DNA of 64,000 nt, taken from positions 434,001 through 498,000 of the forward strand of contig CAVUMB010000005.1 of NCBI GenBank assembly GCA_963742405.1, in the 5' to 3' direction. Position numbers and translations under genes: made by a program. Origin of the DNA: JAGVSR01 sp963742405. Lineage in GTDB: Bacteria > Pseudomonadota > Alphaproteobacteria > Rhizobiales > Hyphomicrobiaceae. This document shows positions 53,685-62,441 of the stretch, piece after piece; the stretch's first letter is position 1; the number at the start of each line of letters is the position of its first letter. The notes beneath the pieces were generated by a model that was not told the DNA's origin, ran no database searches, and was given only the letters and a program-made list of their open reading frames with translations.

Positions 53685-55184
53685 ATGCTCCCCCGCCCGC
53701 GCGCCGATCTCAAACCCAACACCGCCGATTTCGAACGCTATCCTCTCGTCAAGCCGACGGGATTTCGCGAGTATGATGCGCGCTGGCTCTTCCCTCAAGA
53801 AATCAACCTGATGGGGCTTAACGCCGTCGGCCTGGGAATGGCGACATTGTTTGCCGAGCGCGGCGTGCCCAAGCGCCTCGTCGTCGGCCACGATTATCGC
53901 TGGTATTCGGCGAGCGTGAAGCAGGCGCTGATCACGGGCCTGCTTGCCGGTGGTTGCGAGGTGCATGACATCGGCCTCGCCCTTTCGCCGATGGCCTACT
54001 TTGCCCAATTCAATCTCGATGTCGAAGGCGTGGCGATGGTCACCGCCTCGCACAATGACAACGGCTGGACCGGCATCAAGATGGGGCTCGCGCGCCCCCT
54101 GACCTTTGGTCCCGACGAAATGAGCCGGCTAAAGGAAATCGTACTGAATGGCGGCTTCAAGACCGCCGACGGCGGACGCTATATCTTTGTTCCCGACATG
54201 GCCGAGCGCTATATGTCGGCGCTGACGAACCGGCCGAAACTCAAGCGCAAGTTGAAAGTGGTCGCGGCATGCGGCAATGGCACCGCCGGCGCTTTCGCCC
54301 CACACGTCTTAGAGGCCATTGGCTGCGAGGTCGTCCCCCTCGATTGCGATCTCGATCACTCCTTCCCACGCTACAATCCAAATCCCGAAGACATGCAGAT
54401 GTTGCACGCGATTTCGGAAGCCGTGCTGGATCATAATGCCGATGTCGGCCTCGGCTTTGATGGCGACGGCGACCGCTGCGGCGTTGTCGATAACGAGGGA
54501 CACGAAATTTTCGCCGATACTGTCGGTGTCATGCTCGCGCGCGATATCTCGGCCCGGTATCCGAACGCGACGTTTGTCGCGGACGTGAAATCGACCGGCC
54601 TCTTCATGACCGATCCCGTCCTGCAGGCCAATGGTGCCAAGGCGCTCTACTGGAAGACCGGCCATTCCTACATGAAGCGCTACACGTTCGAACAGAAAGC
54701 GCTGGTGGGCTTCGAGAAGTCGGGCCATTTCTTCTTCCAGCCGCCGCTGGGACGCGGTTACGACGATGGCCTCGTCGCAGCACTCGCGGTGTGCGACATG
54801 CTTGATCGCGTGCCGGGTAAGACTATGGCGGATCTGAAACGTGCTTTGCCAAAAACCTATCAGTCGCCAACCATGTCGCCGCACTGTGACGACGAGAAAA
54901 AGTACGGCATCGTCGACGAGATCGTGAAGGAATATGAGGCCATCGCAAAAGCCGGCGGTTCGATTGCGGGGCAAAGCGTGCGCGATCTGGTGACTGTCAA
55001 CGGTGTCCGCGTCACGCTGGCCGACGGCACGTGGGGTCTCGTCCGCGCCTCCTCCAACAAACCCGAACTTGTCATTGTGGTCGAGAGCCCGGTCTCGGAA
55101 GAAAACAAGATCGCGATGTTCCGCGACATTGAGGCGCGACTGGCCAAGCACCCTGAAGTTGGCGCCTACAATCAAAAAATTTGA
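53685..55184 (+). CDS. Phosphomannomutase/phosphoglucomutase
   Basis: Alpha-D-phosphohexomutase of 499 residues, serving mannose or glucose 1-phosphate supply for polysaccharides. Four-domain signatures: FREYDARWLFPQEINLMGLN, the phosphoserine loop MVTASHNDNGWTGIKMG (about residue 120), the Mg loop GLGFDGDGDRCGVVDN, the sugar loop GFEKSGHFFF, and the phosphate loop WGLVRASSNKPELVIVVES. It is of the AlgC/ManB type. The ATG at 53685 is chosen over the TTG at 53679. Confidence 0.92.
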   Translation: MLPRPRADLKPNTADFERYPLVKPTGFREYDARWLFPQEINLMGLNAVGLGMATLFAERGVPKRLVVGHDYRWYSASVKQALITGLLAGGCEVHDIGLALSPMAYFAQFNLDVEGVAMVTASHNDNGWTGIKMGLARPLTFGPDEMSRLKEIVLNGGFKTADGGRYIFVPDMAERYMSALTNRPKLKRKLKVVAACGNGTAGAFAPHVLEAIGCEVVPLDCDLDHSFPRYNPNPEDMQMLHAISEAVLDHNADVGLGFDGDGDRCGVVDNEGHEIFADTVGVMLARDISARYPNATFVADVKSTGLFMTDPVLQANGAKALYWKTGHSYMKRYTFEQKALVGFEKSGHFFFQPPLGRGYDDGLVAALAVCDMLDRVPGKTMADLKRALPKTYQSPTMSPHCDDEKKYGIVDEIVKEYEAIAKAGGSIAGQSVRDLVTVNGVRVTLADGTWGLVRASSNKPELVIVVESPVSEENKIAMFRDIEARLAKHPEVGAYNQKI

Positions 55185-55300
55185 CCAACGTCAGTATAAT
55201 GGCTGGCAATGCCCGCCTCTCCATACCCGCTTGCTCATCAGGCCACAGAAGCGACATAAACGAGCTACAAGCGGGTAAGCTTCAGTTTGGAGACGCACGG

Positions 55301-55945
55301 ATGATATTGGCGCTGGCGGACAACACCCCAGACGGGGGACTTGGTGGCGTCCAGAGGCGGCGAAAATGGGCGCTGTTGTCCTCGATCATCGTTGCGATCG
55401 CGCTTCTGGCGGTGACATCGTCGTCCTGGGAGGTCGGCTCGTCGCTGATTTATGAGTCCATCGAATGGATCGGAATGGTTCTCATCCTGATTTGCGTCGC
55501 CGGGCGAACATGGTGCAGTCTTTATATCGGCGGTCGAAAAAAGGCGGAATTGGTCGAACTGGGACCGTACTCGGTCGTTCGCAACCCCCTCTACGTCTTC
55601 ACGCTTATTGGCGCGGTTGGAGTTGGCTTCCAAACCGGCAGTCTGACTATTGGCGCCCTTTGCGCCCTGGCCACCTACGTCATCTTTCGCCAAGTCGTCG
55701 TGCGTGAGGAGGCTTTCCTCGCCGGGGCGTTCCCTGAGGCATTTCCGATCTACGCGGCGCGCGTACCCCGGCTGTGGCCGAATTTATCCCTGTGGGTCGA
55801 TACCGACATGTTTGTTGTCGCGCCGCGGCCGGTTGTCAGAACCTTCGCCGATACGTCGCTTTTCCTCCTCGCGATACCGCTCGCGGAGGTCATTGACGCG
55901 CTGCAGGCCAGCGGATCCCTGCCGATCTTATTCAACTTGCCCTGA
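55301..55945 (+). CDS. Isoprenylcysteine carboxyl methyltransferase-family membrane protein
   Basis: A 214-residue membrane protein with four or five helices. The motif ELGPYSVVRNPLYVFTLIGA and the basic-acidic IFRQVVVREEAFLAGAFPEA match the ICMT/phospholipid N-methyltransferase fold, where they bind SAM. Bacterial members methylate unknown lipids or proteins. The GGAG site at 55289 favours the ATG at 55301 over the open frame to 55181. Confidence 0.8.
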   Translation: MILALADNTPDGGLGGVQRRRKWALLSSIIVAIALLAVTSSSWEVGSSLIYESIEWIGMVLILICVAGRTWCSLYIGGRKKAELVELGPYSVVRNPLYVFTLIGAVGVGFQTGSLTIGALCALATYVIFRQVVVREEAFLAGAFPEAFPIYAARVPRLWPNLSLWVDTDMFVVAPRPVVRTFADTSLFLLAIPLAEVIDALQASGSLPILFNLP

Positions 55946-55974
55946 ACTTCGCTCGAGTTTTCCGCGTTGGCGTT

Positions 55975-56253
55975 TTATTTGTCGATCAGCGCCAAACATT
56001 TACCGGCTTGCTGAGCGGCCGATCGCGCTTCGAATACCCGCAGTTGGCCCTCTGCAATAAGCTGCTTTGTTTGAGCGGTCACAATGCCGCGTGCGGTTTC
56101 GGGCGTTGGCTTGTTGGCCAGCGTCCGCTGATAAATCTGCTGCGAGGCAGCGGACAATCCTGCGGCACAAGCATCACCCGCACCACGATCGGCGACGGCT
56201 GGCACCGGCGCACACAAGATTAAGCCGATCATAAGCAAACGCGACACGATCAT
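55975..56253 (-). CDS. Small secreted protein, unknown function
   Basis: A 92-residue protein with a signal peptide (MIVSRLLMIGLILCAPVPAVA, cut before DRGAG) and a short helical mature part containing two cysteines (GDACAAGLSA, GKCLALIDK) that could form a disulfide. No family recognised. The ATG at 56253 behind AGGA is preferred to the open frame at 56301. Confidence 0.6.
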   Translation of the reverse strand: MIVSRLLMIGLILCAPVPAVADRGAGDACAAGLSAASQQIYQRTLANKPTPETARGIVTAQTKQLIAEGQLRVFEARSAAQQAGKCLALIDK

Positions 56254-56325
56254 ATTCCTATTCAAGCAGGGAGGGTTGAATAGCATGGCGGCTAAGGTCA
56301 CGTTTACGCTTCGCTTCCGCCATCC

Positions 56326-57018
56326 TTAATTTGAAATCACGCCAAGCAGCAATGTCCCGTCCGTGCGCCACGGATCGCCGCCGCCGTTGCGGCCTTCGCG
56401 AACTTCATGAAAGCCGGCGACCGGAATCACCTCTGCAAGCCGGCCGGCGGAATTCAGGCTCTTCATGACGTGATCGCGCTCGGCATCGACATCGGGGGCG
56501 ATGTGGTGCGTGATCTGACCCGTCGTGTGGCTCAACCCGACACTGCGATCGAACGAGGCTGACCCGACCCACAACGCCAGTCCCGACGTTTCATCGGCCG
56601 GTGCCCGCCAGAAGCGTACGTGATGCCGTTCGCGCGGCGACGCGCCGGCGGCCATTTCGAATGCGAGATCCTCTTTGCGGCCGAACAGATACAGATTGCT
56701 GACCGGAGCGTCGGCATAGGGCCGGTCAAGGACCGCATCCGCGGCAATCCTGACGTCGCTTTCAAGCGACAGCGCATCGGCCGGGCTCCACTTGGCGGCG
56801 GCAAAAGCCGCGCGGATTTGAGCCTCCGTTCCAGCCAGTGCGACATTGACCGGATCGCCAGGAATGCCGCTCGCGGTTTGCGTGACGCCGGGCACACCAT
56901 CGAGCGAGGGATGCCGATGGGCATACCGCTTCCACCACAGCGGCATCCCGACATAGGCGACGGCGGCCCAGGCGGCCAGACACACAACGATGATCGTAAT
57001 GACAGTGGTCCGCGTCAT
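56326..57018 (-). CDS. LssY C-terminal domain protein
   Basis: A 230-residue protein with one N-terminal membrane segment (VITIIVVCLAAWAAVAYVGM) and a periplasmic LssY-C domain: DPVNVALAGTEAQIRAAFAA, AKWSPADALSLESDVRIAAD, SNLYLFGRKEDLAFEMAAGA and RHHVRFWRAP. The domain is often attached to PAP2 phosphatases in LssY/DedA proteins; here it stands alone. The ATG at 57018 starts just before the membrane segment. Confidence 0.8.
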   Translation of the reverse strand: MTRTTVITIIVVCLAAWAAVAYVGMPLWWKRYAHRHPSLDGVPGVTQTASGIPGDPVNVALAGTEAQIRAAFAAAKWSPADALSLESDVRIAADAVLDRPYADAPVSNLYLFGRKEDLAFEMAAGASPRERHHVRFWRAPADETSGLALWVGSASFDRSVGLSHTTGQITHHIAPDVDAERDHVMKSLNSAGRLAEVIPVAGFHEVREGRNGGGDPWRTDGTLLLGVISN

Positions 57019-57195
57019 GTCGGCAAACCGACAGCGCACACGGCTGTCGTCCGCGCAGGGAGTGTAACAGGACGAGGCATGACTGCTCTCCGGGATTGAG
57101 TCAGGACCAAAGCCTATCGGCAAAGCCTCGGTCGCGTCACACCAATGTCATACGGACGCTCGCCACGCCACCCCGCCGCTGCTATTTGGTTTGCC

Positions 57196-58188
57196 ATGTT
57201 GAACCTCATCACCGATGTCGCAGGCCTCAGTGTCGGCAATGCCCACGATGCAGCCGTCGCGTCCGGCGTCACGGCTATCGTCTTCGATCAACCGACAAAT
57301 GCCTCCATAGCCATCCACGGCGGCGGACCGGCCGTTCGCGACACCGCGCTCTTGGTGCCGGAGGCAACTGTCGAAACAATCGATGCCGTGGTGCTGTCAG
57401 GCGGCTCCGCGTTCGGGCTTGATGCCGCCGGCGGCGTGATGGCTCAGTTGGCCAAGATCGGTCGCGGTTTTGAGGTCGGCAGCGTGCGCGTCCCGATCGT
57501 TCCCGCCGCCAGCGTTTTCGATCTGGCTGTCGGAGGTGGCGGATGGGGCTCATCCCCGCCTTGGTGGGAACTGGGCTTTGCGGCTGCCGCAGCCGCCAAG
57601 CAAACTTTTGCCCTCGGAAGCGTCGGCGGCGGATATGGAGCCACAACCGCCAACCTCAAGGGCGGGCTGGGTTCGGCCAGTGCTGTCACGGCGGCGGGAT
57701 TTACCGTCGGGGCCATCGTGGTTGTCAACGCCGTGGGAACGGTCACGATCGGCGAGACAGCGCACTTCTGGGCCGCCCACGAAGAAATCGGTCATGAATT
57801 CGGTGGGCTAGGCGCTCTCCAGCGAGTGCCAGACGGCGCCCGCTCTCCAGCCATCAAGGGCGATGCCAATCCGCGCGCCAACACGACGATCGCTCTCGTT
57901 GCCACCGATGCCATCATGCCGAAGGCGTATCTGCGCCGGACGGCCATCATGGCCCACGACGGCATGGCCCGCGCGATCCGTCCCTCCCATGCACCGCTCG
58001 ACGGCGATCTCGTCTTTGCCGCGGCCACCGGTCAAAGTGGTCGCAGTCCCGATTTGCGCCAGCGGGCCGACATCGGCCACATCGCTGCCCATTGTCTCGC
58101 CCGTGCGATTGCGCGCGCGGTTTTCGAAGCCTCTTCTCTACCGTTCCTGGGTGCCCTTCCGAGCTATCGGGAAAAGTTCAGCCGATGA
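57196..58188 (+). CDS. P1 family peptidase (DmpA/NylC-type self-processing hydrolase)
   Basis: A 330-residue N-terminal-nucleophile hydrolase. Signature stretches: MLNLITDVAGLSVGNAHDAA, VVLSGGSAFGLDAAGGVMAQ, LGSVGGGYGATTANLKGGLG, and the processing site PRANTTIALVATDAIM (about residue 235), where family members cleave themselves to expose Ser or Thr. The DFDLAVGGGG-like segment is also typical. Likely an aminopeptidase or amidase. The ATG at 57196 gives the family N-terminus. It is coupled to the next gene by ATGA. Confidence 0.87.
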   Translation: MLNLITDVAGLSVGNAHDAAVASGVTAIVFDQPTNASIAIHGGGPAVRDTALLVPEATVETIDAVVLSGGSAFGLDAAGGVMAQLAKIGRGFEVGSVRVPIVPAASVFDLAVGGGGWGSSPPWWELGFAAAAAAKQTFALGSVGGGYGATTANLKGGLGSASAVTAAGFTVGAIVVVNAVGTVTIGETAHFWAAHEEIGHEFGGLGALQRVPDGARSPAIKGDANPRANTTIALVATDAIMPKAYLRRTAIMAHDGMARAIRPSHAPLDGDLVFAAATGQSGRSPDLRQRADIGHIAAHCLARAIARAVFEASSLPFLGALPSYREKFSR

Positions 58189-58760
58189 GAGCGCGAAGAT
58201 TATTCTTCTCGGTCACCTTCATGGTGGTTTCGGCTGTCACGGCGGCGCAGACGGGCAGCCAGCCGGAAGGCGTGATCGACACGGCGGTGCGCGACCTGGA
58301 GCTGGCGCAGCACGAGAAACTTTTGCACGCGCAGTCGGCCCGAGGCGCGTCGTTGTCAGCGTTCACGACCGATGGCTGTAGCGGTGGTCTCTCCTCGGTG
58401 TGGCAGACGACGACCGGCGCGATATCCGCAATTGCCCGGCGACATGGTGCCCATCCGCCGTGGGAGGCCTGCTGCGTGACGCACGACCGGCTTTATCATG
58501 CGGCCGCGCCACCGGGGGCCGATGCCCAGGCCAGCTATAATGCCCGTCTCCACGCCGATGCGGATCTGCGCCAATGCGTGCGCCGCACCGGAACCGACCG
58601 CCTCGCGGCCCTATCGGCGGAATATGGTTTGAGCGAAAGCGAGGTCCGCACGATCTACGATGGCATCGCGAGCTTCATGTACCGGGCCGTCCGGCTGGGT
58701 GGCGCGCCATGCACCGGCCTGTCCTGGCGATGGGGCTACGGCTGGCCCAACTGCCAATGA
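58185..58760 (+). CDS. Secreted phospholipase A2-like protein
   Basis: A 191-residue protein with a signal peptide (FFSVTFMVVSAVTAAQ). Its core reads FTTDGCSGGLSSVWQ, HPPWEACCVTHDRLYHAAAP and DADLRQCVRRTG. The CCxxHD arrangement with a following Asp and several cysteines recalls the His-Asp site of secreted phospholipase A2, and GCSGG could supply the calcium loop. The assignment rests on these motifs only. Start ATG at 58185 overlaps the P1 peptidase stop, so the two are translated together. Confidence 0.6.
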   Translation: MRARRLFFSVTFMVVSAVTAAQTGSQPEGVIDTAVRDLELAQHEKLLHAQSARGASLSAFTTDGCSGGLSSVWQTTTGAISAIARRHGAHPPWEACCVTHDRLYHAAAPPGADAQASYNARLHADADLRQCVRRTGTDRLAALSAEYGLSESEVRTIYDGIASFMYRAVRLGGAPCTGLSWRWGYGWPNCQ

Positions 58761-58866
58761 CGAGGCCGTTCCCGATTGGGTGGCTCCAGTCACGCCGCCT
58801 TTTGCTACTACTCAGTCCCGGCTGGCTCCGCTATGGTCCGCCCCGTTTTCCTTCTGCGAGCCCAAA

Positions 58867-59571
58867 TTGAACTTCCATTCGATCCCCCTTCCAGACCTCT
58901 TCGCACTCGGCTGGTTCACCGGTCTCATCGCCCTGTACGAGTACATATCCACGCGCCCCGGCATCTATGAGAAATCGATCGCGGCCTACGTCCAAAACCA
59001 TCGCCGCGATTGGATGATTGAAATGAGCCGTCGCGACAATCGCATCGTCGATGGTCAATTGCTCGGCTGGCTCGTCAACGCCAATGCGTTCTTTGCCTCC
59101 ACGACGGTCATCGTCAATGGCGGTCTTGCGGCGCTGCTGTCGTACGGGGAAAAAGCTCGCGAGATCGTCGCCGCCCTGCCCTACGCCGAAAACTCGACGG
59201 CGACGCTGTGGGAAATCAAGGTCATTTTCCTGATGATGATCATGATCTACGCCTTCTTCAAATTCGCCTGGGCGTTCCGGCTCTCGCACTACACCGTGAT
59301 GATGATGGGCGCGACCCCAGCCCACGATGATCCCCACGCCAAGGACCGCCTCGATCACGCCAAGCGCACCGCTGAACTTTTGGGTCTTGTCGGCTGGCAT
59401 GCCAATCTCGGCCTGCGCTCGTTCTACTACACGATCGCCGGTCTGACGTGGTTCTTCCACCCGATCGCGTTCATCATTGCAACGACGTGGGTCGTTCTCA
59501 TTCTAACGCGGCGCGATTTCTTTTCCCACTCGCGCGCCATTCTCAAAGGCCCGGACGCGGCTCAACCATAG
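58867..59571 (+). CDS. DUF599 family membrane protein
   Basis: A 234-residue protein with about four membrane helices. FALGWFTGLIALYEYISTRP, NHRRDWMIEMSRRDNRIVDG, FFASTTVIVNGGLAALLSYG and FFKFAWAFRLSHYTVMMMGA are characteristic of DUF599, function unknown. The only reasonable start is the TTG at 58867, since the frame before it extends through the preceding gene in another context. Its 3' end overlaps the convergent TauE/SafE gene by ten bases. Confidence 0.82.
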   Translation: MNFHSIPLPDLFALGWFTGLIALYEYISTRPGIYEKSIAAYVQNHRRDWMIEMSRRDNRIVDGQLLGWLVNANAFFASTTVIVNGGLAALLSYGEKAREIVAALPYAENSTATLWEIKVIFLMMIMIYAFFKFAWAFRLSHYTVMMMGATPAHDDPHAKDRLDHAKRTAELLGLVGWHANLGLRSFYYTIAGLTWFFHPIAFIIATTWVVLILTRRDFFSHSRAILKGPDAAQP

Positions 59572-60392
59572 ATCGTCCAAAGAAACTTCACCGCAACGAG
59601 GGCGAGGAACGCGGCGAACGCCAGTTCCAGAGACCGTTTCGCCAGCCTGTGGCCAACACGAACGCCCAGCGGGGCAAATGCGATGCTCGTTGGCAGCATG
59701 ATCAGCGCAGCCGGAATATTGACATAACCCAGTGACCCCGGCGGCAAGCCAGGTGCGCCCCAGCCGGCCCACATGTAGCCCGCGATCCCCGTCACCGCGA
59801 TGATCGGGCCGAAACCCGACGATGTGGCCACCGCCGCCAGCACGGGAAATCCGAACAGCATGAGCAACGACACCATGAACAACCCGCCGCCGATGCTCAT
59901 GAGAGCCGACAGGACGCCGATGAAAAACGCGGCGATCTCGACCGCGCGCGACGGCGGCAGCGCATCACCGAGCCGCCAGTCATCACGACCCAGCGCCAGT
60001 TTGGCGCTCATCACGATGGCAGCGATGACCCAGACCCAGCGCAAATTGGCACCCGATAGGTTGCTCGCGATCACGACGCCGACGACAACGCCCAGAAAGA
60101 CCGCCGGCGCCAATCTCGTCAACGCGCCCATGTCGACGGCGTCGCGTGCGCGCTGGGCGAGATAAGATCGATACCCCGTCGGACCGATGACGCCGAACGA
60201 GGTGCCGAGCGTCACTTGCATGCGGATATCTTCCGGCACGCCCGCCGCGCCCATGGCCGTGTACAGCACCGGCACGAGCACCGATCCCCCGCCGATGCCG
60301 AACAGCCCTGATAGAAAACCGGCCACGATCCCCGCTGCCGCAAGAGCCGCGATCAGGGGCGCGTGGTCGACGAGGGAAGCCAATGTGAGCAT
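59562..60392 (-). CDS. Sulfite exporter TauE/SafE family permease
   Basis: A 276-residue permease with about eight membrane helices. The family's glycine-rich hairpins are GIVAGFLSGLFGIGGGSVLV near the start and IGVLSALMSIGGGLFMVSLL in the second half; TSFGVIGPTGYRSYLAQRAR follows the first. Members export or import sulfite, sulfoacetate or other anions; substrate unknown. ATG at 60392 is preferred over GTG at 60401. It lies 12 bases after dusA, probably in one transcript. Confidence 0.87.
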   Translation of the reverse strand: MLTLASLVDHAPLIAALAAAGIVAGFLSGLFGIGGGSVLVPVLYTAMGAAGVPEDIRMQVTLGTSFGVIGPTGYRSYLAQRARDAVDMGALTRLAPAVFLGVVVGVVIASNLSGANLRWVWVIAAIVMSAKLALGRDDWRLGDALPPSRAVEIAAFFIGVLSALMSIGGGLFMVSLLMLFGFPVLAAVATSSGFGPIIAVTGIAGYMWAGWGAPGLPPGSLGYVNIPAALIMLPTSIAFAPLGVRVGHRLAKRSLELAFAAFLALVAVKFLWTIYG

Positions 60393-60404
60393 GCTCACCA
60401 CAGA

Positions 60405-61409
60405 CTATTCGGCCGCGGCGGCTAGGGATGTACCGTGGCCGTCTTCCGCCGCAGCAATCGCTTTGATGAGCACCTCGGCATCCGCTCCGGGCCGCTGTCC
60501 GTCTTCGCTGAGAATGCGTCGGAATAAGCGGCCGCGTGGCCGCCCATGATAGAGGCCGAGGACATGACGGGTGATATTGCTGAGCCGACCGCCTGAAGCC
60601 ATATGGCGTTCGATCACTGGAACAAGCCGCTCCAGTGCCGCCCGCCGTGTGACCGCTTCTTCACTCGCGCCAAAAAAACGCCGGTCGACGTCGGCCAGAA
60701 GAAATGGATTTTGATACGCCGCCCGGCCCAGCATGACCCCGTCCACATGGGCGAGATGTCTGTCGGCCGCGTCGAGATCCTCGATGCCGCCATTGAGCAC
60801 GATCGTGAGTTCGGGTCGGGCCGCCTTGAGACGATAGACGCGACTGTAATCAAGCGGCGGAATCTCCCGGTTCTCCTTCGGCGACAACCCCTTCAGCCAG
60901 GCCTTGCGGGCATGAACGATGAAGATGCGGCAGCCGCCGCCGGAGACGGCATCGACGAAGCTTTGCAGATCGGCCTCGGCGTCCTGGTCATCGATGCCGA
61001 TCCGGCACTTGACGGTGACCGGGATCGACACAGCCTCGGCCATCGCCGCAACACAGCTCGCAACGAGGCTGGGTTCCGCCATGAGGCAGGCTCCAAAGCG
61101 GCCCTCTTGCACCCGGTCGGATGGACAACCCACATTCAGGTTGATCTCCCGATAGCCAAAGTCGGCCCCGATACGAGCCGCGGCTGCGAGCTTCTGCGGA
61201 TCAGAGCCTCCGAGTTGCAAAGCCAGTGGCTGCTCCGCGGCATCGAAGCCGAGAAGACGGCCGCGGTCGCCGTGCAGGATCGCTTCCGCCGTCACCATCT
61301 CCGTGTACAGCAGCGCATGCCGCGTCAACCCACGATGAAACAGCCGGCAATGCCGGTCCGTCCAATCCATCATCGGTGCGACGCAAAATCTGTGATGCGC
61401 GGTGCTCAT
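60405..61409 (-). CDS. dusA: tRNA dihydrouridine synthase DusA
   Basis: FMN enzyme that makes dihydrouridine at positions 20/20a of tRNA. The 334-residue product starts MSTAHHRFCVAPMMDWTDRH at the ATG at 61409. It has the DusA-specific LLYTEMVTAEAILHGDRGRL, the catalytic Cys in EINLNVGCPSDRVQEGRFGA, IFIVHARKAWLKGLSPKENR and VLNGGI. This is the second Dus gene in the window, the other being the frameshifted dusB; the two act on different tRNA positions. Confidence 0.94.
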   Translation of the reverse strand: MSTAHHRFCVAPMMDWTDRHCRLFHRGLTRHALLYTEMVTAEAILHGDRGRLLGFDAAEQPLALQLGGSDPQKLAAAARIGADFGYREINLNVGCPSDRVQEGRFGACLMAEPSLVASCVAAMAEAVSIPVTVKCRIGIDDQDAEADLQSFVDAVSGGGCRIFIVHARKAWLKGLSPKENREIPPLDYSRVYRLKAARPELTIVLNGGIEDLDAADRHLAHVDGVMLGRAAYQNPFLLADVDRRFFGASEEAVTRRAALERLVPVIERHMASGGRLSNITRHVLGLYHGRPRGRLFRRILSEDGQRPGADAEVLIKAIAAAEDGHGTSLAAAAE

Positions 61410-61530
61410 GCGGTCTGGTAGCGATCCGCCGCCCCAATCGCAAGCCGGTGAATACCCGCTTATGCTCTTTACACGTGAAAAAACGTCAACAGAGCAAACC
61501 TTCATTTTTAGCTCTGGGCCGCCTTATCAG

Positions 61531-61544
61531 TTGATTTCTATCAA
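61531..61544 (+). promoter_or_regulatory. FNR/FixK box (anaerobox)
   Basis: TTGATTTCTATCAA is a perfect match to the FNR consensus TTGAT-N4-ATCAA. It lies about 105 bases before the GTG of the fnrN-type gene. If the activator binds at -41.5, transcription would start near 61579, between the box and the GTG. It could therefore mediate self-regulation of fnrN; dusA lies 120 bases away in the other direction. Confidence 0.85.
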
Positions 61545-61635
61545 TCAAAGCAGTGCGCGCTCAGCCTAGGATTCAATGATAATCGGGCGCGAAACGGGTC
61601 AGTGGCGCGCCTTGAGGTTCTACCGAGGTGCGATT

Positions 61636-62349
61636 GTGACTGTCCGCATAAAGTGCCTGCAATGTGCCGTCCGGCGGATCGCGCCGTGTGGTGCCGTTTC
61701 GGCTGAGGCGGCCAACGAACTTGCGCGCATCGTCCATCGCCGCCGTATTGCCGCGGGCCAGATCCTCAACAATACCGCCAACCAAGCGCAGACCTTCTCC
61801 ATTATCGTGAAAGGGGTGGTGAAGATCGTCGACGAACAGACCGACGGCCATGTGCAGATCGTCGGGTTGCAGTTCCCCTCCGAATTCGTCGGCAGGCCCT
61901 ACGTCGACAGCGCCAAATATTTGGCCGAAGCCGCAACCGATCTCGAAGTCTGCTCCTTCGCAGGGCCGGTTTTCGAAAACCTCATGCGCGTTCATCCCGA
62001 CCTGGAACTCAACATCCTGAAGCGTACCCTCGACGATCTCGATCAGGCGCGGCAGTGGATGTCGCTGATCGCCCGCAAGACCGCGGAGGAACGTGTTGCC
62101 GGCCTGTTGCTTTTCATTGCCGACAAGTTGCAGGCCGACGCCGCCGAACCGTCCAATACCGTCGCGTTCGACCTGCCCCTGTCGCGCACGGAATTCGCCG
62201 AGTGCCTTAATTTGCGTCTTGAGACCGTCAGCCGCCAATTCGCGGTCTTGAAGGCGGAAGGCATAATCAAGACCAATCGGCGGCGTGCGCTGCAGGTTTG
62301 CGATCTCGCGGGATTGAAGGCCCGCGCCCAGGTCCAGATGCATAGTTGA
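61636..62349 (+). CDS. fnrN: FnrN/FixK-type oxygen-sensing Crp/Fnr regulator
   Basis: Crp-family activator of microaerobic and anaerobic genes. From the GTG at 61636 (GAGG site upstream) the protein has 237 residues. Cys7, Cys10 and Cys18 (C-x2-C-x7-C) with Cys106 in DLEVCSF are set to hold a [4Fe-4S] cluster, the FnrN/FnrL/AadR pattern. A cNMP-type beta-roll follows (FSIIVKGVVKIVDEQTDGHV), then the HTH with SRTEFAECLNLRLETVSRQF; E-xx-S-R in it matches the residues that read TTGAT. An ATG at 61576 would add 20 residues and lies too close to the FNR box. Confidence 0.87.
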   Translation: MTVRIKCLQCAVRRIAPCGAVSAEAANELARIVHRRRIAAGQILNNTANQAQTFSIIVKGVVKIVDEQTDGHVQIVGLQFPSEFVGRPYVDSAKYLAEAATDLEVCSFAGPVFENLMRVHPDLELNILKRTLDDLDQARQWMSLIARKTAEERVAGLLLFIADKLQADAAEPSNTVAFDLPLSRTEFAECLNLRLETVSRQFAVLKAEGIIKTNRRRALQVCDLAGLKARAQVQMHS

Positions 62350-62441
62350 TTGAGGCACGGACCGGCCGCATGCCATGCTGGGTTGACCACGGCCCGCTGC
62401 ACCGCGCACCGTGCGGGGAACCGAGCCGGATCGAACGCCCA

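Noticed and set aside
53579..53811. Long C-terminal tail of the second retropepsin
   Set aside because: The tail overlaps the phosphomannomutase start, is unlike the family, and is explained by one extra base at 53535-53536.
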